A DNA stretch of 64,000 nt from assembly GCA_020002185.1 (NCBI GenBank), contig CM034534.1:32656049-32720048 (forward strand), read 5' to 3'. The notes beneath the pieces were generated by a model. It ran no database searches. It worked only from the letters and a program-made list of their open reading frames with translations, and was not told the DNA's origin. Of the stretch, positions 61,045 to 64,000 are shown piece after piece; positions within the stretch are counted from its first letter, which is position 1, and every line of letters begins with the position of its first letter. The translations under genes were made by a program, and so were the position numbers. Origin of the DNA: Paraescarpia echinospica. Its lineage: Eukaryota > Annelida > Polychaeta > Sabellida > Siboglinidae.

Positions 61045-63637
61045 TAGTGAGGAAACAGCATATGTGGTGAGTGCAGGACTGTGAAGTGAAGGTCATCGTT
61101 GGTGAACATGCCCCTCGTTTTCATTGTGCGTATGTAGAAGAGGAGGGAGACTAAAATTGCAGGGTGAAAGACCATTAAGTGGTGGAAATGTCACGGGGAC
61201 ACAGCCAGAGCATATACTATAAAGACAGAGTGACATCAGAGTACGAGAATCTGCAGCCAACAATAGGAACTGTGGAGGAAGAGTGGAAGCACTTTAAGGA
61301 TGCTTTCATTGGAACAGCAGAAGAGCTATGTGGCAGAATATCTGGTAAGGGAGGAGCTTCCTCGAAGAGAAAAAATCAAACACAGTGGACCGAAGATGTA
61401 GCGAAAGCAATTGGAGAAAAGAGAGAGATATGGAAAGAAATAGAAGGGATCAATGGGAATGGAGGACAACCAGGCATTGCTGTACAGCAGCTGTATGGAC
61501 AGAAATAGAAGGGATCAAGGGGAATGGAGGGCAACCAGGCATTGCTGTACAGCAGCTGTATGGACAGAAATAGAAGGGATCAAGGGGAATGGAGGACAAC
61601 CAGGCATTGCTGTACAGCAGCTGTATGGACAGAAATAGAAGGGATCAAGGGGAATGGAGGACAACCAGGCATTGCTGTACAGCAGCTGTATGGACAGAAA
61701 TAGAAGGGATCAAGGGGAATGGAGGACAACCGGGCATTGCCATACAGCAGCTGTATGGACAGAAATAGAAGGGATCAAGGGGAATGGAGGACAACCAGGC
61801 ATTGCCATACAGCAGCTGTATGGAAAGAAATAGAAGGGATCAAGGGGAATGGAGGACAACCAGGCATTGCCATACAGCAGCTGTAAGGACAGAAATAGAA
61901 GGGATCAAGGGGAATGGAGGACAACCAGGCATTGCCATACAGCAGCTGTAAGGACAGAAATAGAAGGGATCAAGGGGAATGGAGGACAACCAGGCATTGC
62001 CATACAGCAGCTGTATGGACAGAAATAGAAGGGATCAAGGGGAATGGAGGACAACCAGGCATTGCCATACAGCAGCTGTATGGACAGAAATAGAAGGGAT
62101 CAAGGGGAATGGAGGACAACCAGGCATTGCCATACAGCAGCTGTATGGACAGAAATAGAAGGGATCAAGGGGAATGGAGGACAACCAGGCATTGCCATAC
62201 AGCAGCTGTATGGACAGAAATAGAAGGGATCAAGGGGAATGGAGGACAACCAGGCATTGCCATACAGCAGCTGTATGGACAGAAATAGAAGGGATCAAGG
62301 GGAATGGAGGACAACCAGGCATTGCCATACAGCAGCTGTATGGACAGAAATAGAAGGGATCAAGGGGAATGGAGGACAACCGGGCATTGCCATACAGCAG
62401 CTGTATGGACAGAAATAGAAGGGATCAAGGGGAATGGAGGACAACCGGCATTGCCATACAGCAGCTGTATGGACAGAAATAGAAGGGATCAAGGGGAATG
62501 GAGGACAACCGGGCATTGCCATACAGCAGCTGTATGGACAGAAATAGAAGGGATCAAGGGGAATGGAGGACAACCAGGCATTGCTGTACAGCAGCTGTAT
62601 GGACAGAAATAGAAGGGATCAAGGGGAATGGAGGACAACCAGGCATTGCCATACAGCAGCTGTATGGACAGAAATAGAAGGGATCAAGGGGAATGGAGGA
62701 CAACCAGGCATTGCTGTACAGCAGCTGTATGGACAGAAAAATAAGACAGACAGGAGAGCTGTGGATAAAGCAAAGAGAAATGGAAGAGGAGCTATACAGA
62801 AAGCTAGACGAGGACAGTGGAAAGAAGATGATCTATAAGATGGCTCAAGAGAGGGATGAGGACAGCAAGGATGTAAAAACTGGAACAGTGATTAAGGACA
62901 AGAATGGAAAGCTAGTTACGGACAGGAACAATGTGCTACAGGTCTGGGAAGAGTACATCAAGGCACTGCTGAACCAACAAGAAAGCAGAGAAGTACCAGG
63001 TAGATCTGCCAAGTGCAGTAGATGGATAAGTAAAGGTGAAGGAGATTGTGGACGAAGAGGTAGAGACAGCAATGAAGAAGATGAAGAAAGGACGGGTGAC
63101 TGGTATTGATGAAGTACGAGTGGAAATGCTGGTGGTGGCCGAACGCGTGGGAATCTGGTGGATAAAAAGATTGTTGAATACCTGCATGAAAGAGGGAAAG
63201 ATCCCAGAGGAGAGGAGAGGAGTGGAGAACAGGGATAATAGTTCCGATATGGACAAGAAAGGGAGAAATGGAAATACAGAGGCATCACGTTGCTGAGCCA
63301 CATGCTGAAGATGTTGGAGAGAATCCTGGATGGAAGGATAAGAATAATAGTGGAAGGAGAAATCGGAGAAGAACAACAGGGCTTTAGAAGAGGAAGAGGT
63401 GCAGCTGATGGAATGTTTGCGCTGAGACAGCTGATCGAAAAGAAGTTGGAGGGACAGGAGAGTATGGCTGCAGGTTTTATAGACCTGGAGAAAGCTTATG
63501 ACACGGTACCAATAAAAATGGCAATAGCGACACTGAGATGGATGGGGGTCCCAAAGGCAGAGGTCAGGATGGTGGAAGGGACATATGAAGAAACGAGGGG
63601 CAGAGTGGTGTGTGGACCTGGAATGTGTTCTGACATC
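61045..63637 (+). pseudogene. Truncated LINE ORF2 (endonuclease tail, linker, RT domain) with internal satellite
   Basis: This is a plus-strand non-LTR retrotransposon ORF in several frames. Order: end of the endonuclease region (CEVKVIVGEHAP; KTIKWW); linker (EEEWKHFKDAFIGTAEELCG, QTQWTEDVAKAIGEKREIWK); the 65-bp satellite; then ELYRKLDEDSGKKMIYKMAQ, VIKDKNGKLVTDRNN and WEEYIKALLN; then RT motifs GRVTGIDEVRVEML, LLNTCMKEGKIPEE, KYRGITLLSHMLKMLERIL, EIGEEQQGFRRGRGAADGMF and AGFIDLEKAYDTVP. It stops after GRVV near 63,637, before the catalytic YADD box, so it lacks the active site. Frameshifts lie near 62,780, 63,000 and 63,230. RTE-like in layout; clade is an inference. Confidence 0.9.
61436..62734. 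repeat. 65-bp minisatellite, 20 copies, inside a LINE ORF
   Basis: Units start AGAAATAGAAGGGATCAAGG and contain GGACAACC(A/G)GGCATTGC and CAGCAGCTGTATGGAC. Twenty units minus one base (a single-base deletion in the unit near 62,445). Internal subtypes: GCTGTAC versus GCCATAC, TATGG versus TAAGG. If the array is reduced to one unit, the LINE frame reads through it into the downstream RT linker. Confidence 0.98.
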
Positions 63638-64000
63638 ACACACTTTGTCTAAGTTTTCAATCTACCCAAAGCCTAAGTTATGACTCCATTGTGTCATTCA
63701 CCAAATAGTATTACTTGCAACTAGGGATATTAACTAGAGGTTTCTGATTGGGAAAGTATGCCCCTTGAAGGGAAGCCTATGTGGCTTCAATGTCATCAAT
63801 GTGCAAAAACTTTATATTTCATTATACAAAATATCTTCGTACCTCACTTAGTTACTTCAATTCAATTTGTTTTTATAATTTTATTTCATTAAAATAGAGA
63901 CAATCTGTTTTTCTATAAATTCTACTTCATGATTGACCCGTTCGACCCTACACAACTGTGTATGCAATATCATTGATCAACTTTTTGGTAGGTCGCTTCT
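63638..64000. other. No gene recognised
   Basis: AT-rich sequence after the LINE breakpoint, with short frames only. Confidence 0.5.

Noticed and set aside
44801..62734. CRISPR-like regular repeats
   Set aside because: The units are contiguous tandem copies with no unique spacers, and the context is animal DNA with LINE and hAT remnants.
62936..63643. 235-codon minus-strand frame rich in Ser, Phe and Leu
   Set aside because: It is the antisense of the LINE reverse-transcriptase domain on the plus strand.

Overview
The window looks like nuclear DNA from an invertebrate animal, probably an aquatic lophotrochozoan such as a mollusc. That guess rests on the mix of repeats, not on any diagnostic gene. 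The DNA is AT-rich. It has no operon structure, no dense open frames and no intact recognisable host gene. It holds degraded LINE retrotransposon tails of several kinds, many short non-autonomous DNA transposons with visible terminal inverted repeats (TIRs) and target-site duplications (TSDs), tRNA-derived SINE-like pieces, and one 1,000-base run of N (an assembly gap).

Left part (1-44 kb): intergenic or intronic DNA carrying transposon fossils. Readable items are two adjacent LINE C-terminal tails (1.69-2.17 kb); a hAT-like MITE with a 6-bp TSD (2.3 kb); a TA-flanked pogo/Tigger-like element (5.49-7.26 kb) with a hAT-like MITE nested in it, marked by a perfect 8-bp TSD; a CR1/L2-like reverse-transcriptase relic (12.45 kb, minus); LINE C-termini at 18.0 and 21.1 kb (minus); a 1.67-kb hAT-like element with a 5-bp TSD (33.6-35.3 kb); a TTAA-flanked MITE (35.3 kb); and a 1.4-kb palindrome with a tRNA-like sequence in each arm (36.3-37.7 kb). 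A few short stretches look like single coding exons (16.1, 19.8, 25.1 and 44.6 kb). None can be assigned to a family.

Right part (44.8-62.7 kb): a dense cluster of unrelated minisatellites. In order the units are 60 bp (18 copies), 78 bp, 59 bp, 36 bp (about 68 copies), a decayed 33 bp, 54 bp (exactly 54 copies) and 65 bp (20 copies). Together they fill more than half of this interval, and the assembly gap abuts the 78-bp array. Two arrays have a visible origin. The 36-bp array shares its sequence with the edge of a SINE-like repeat. The 65-bp array is an expansion of a short piece of a LINE open reading frame, lying between the endonuclease/RT linker and the RT domain. A 597-bp hAT-like element has inserted into the 36-bp array, and because the array unit is known, its 5-bp TSD can be read directly.

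No set of genes working together is visible. The biology here is genome dynamics: nested transposition, palindrome formation and birth of tandem repeats from mobile elements. The long open frames across the arrays (for example 714 codons at 53.7-55.8 kb) come from unit lengths divisible by three and are not treated as genes.
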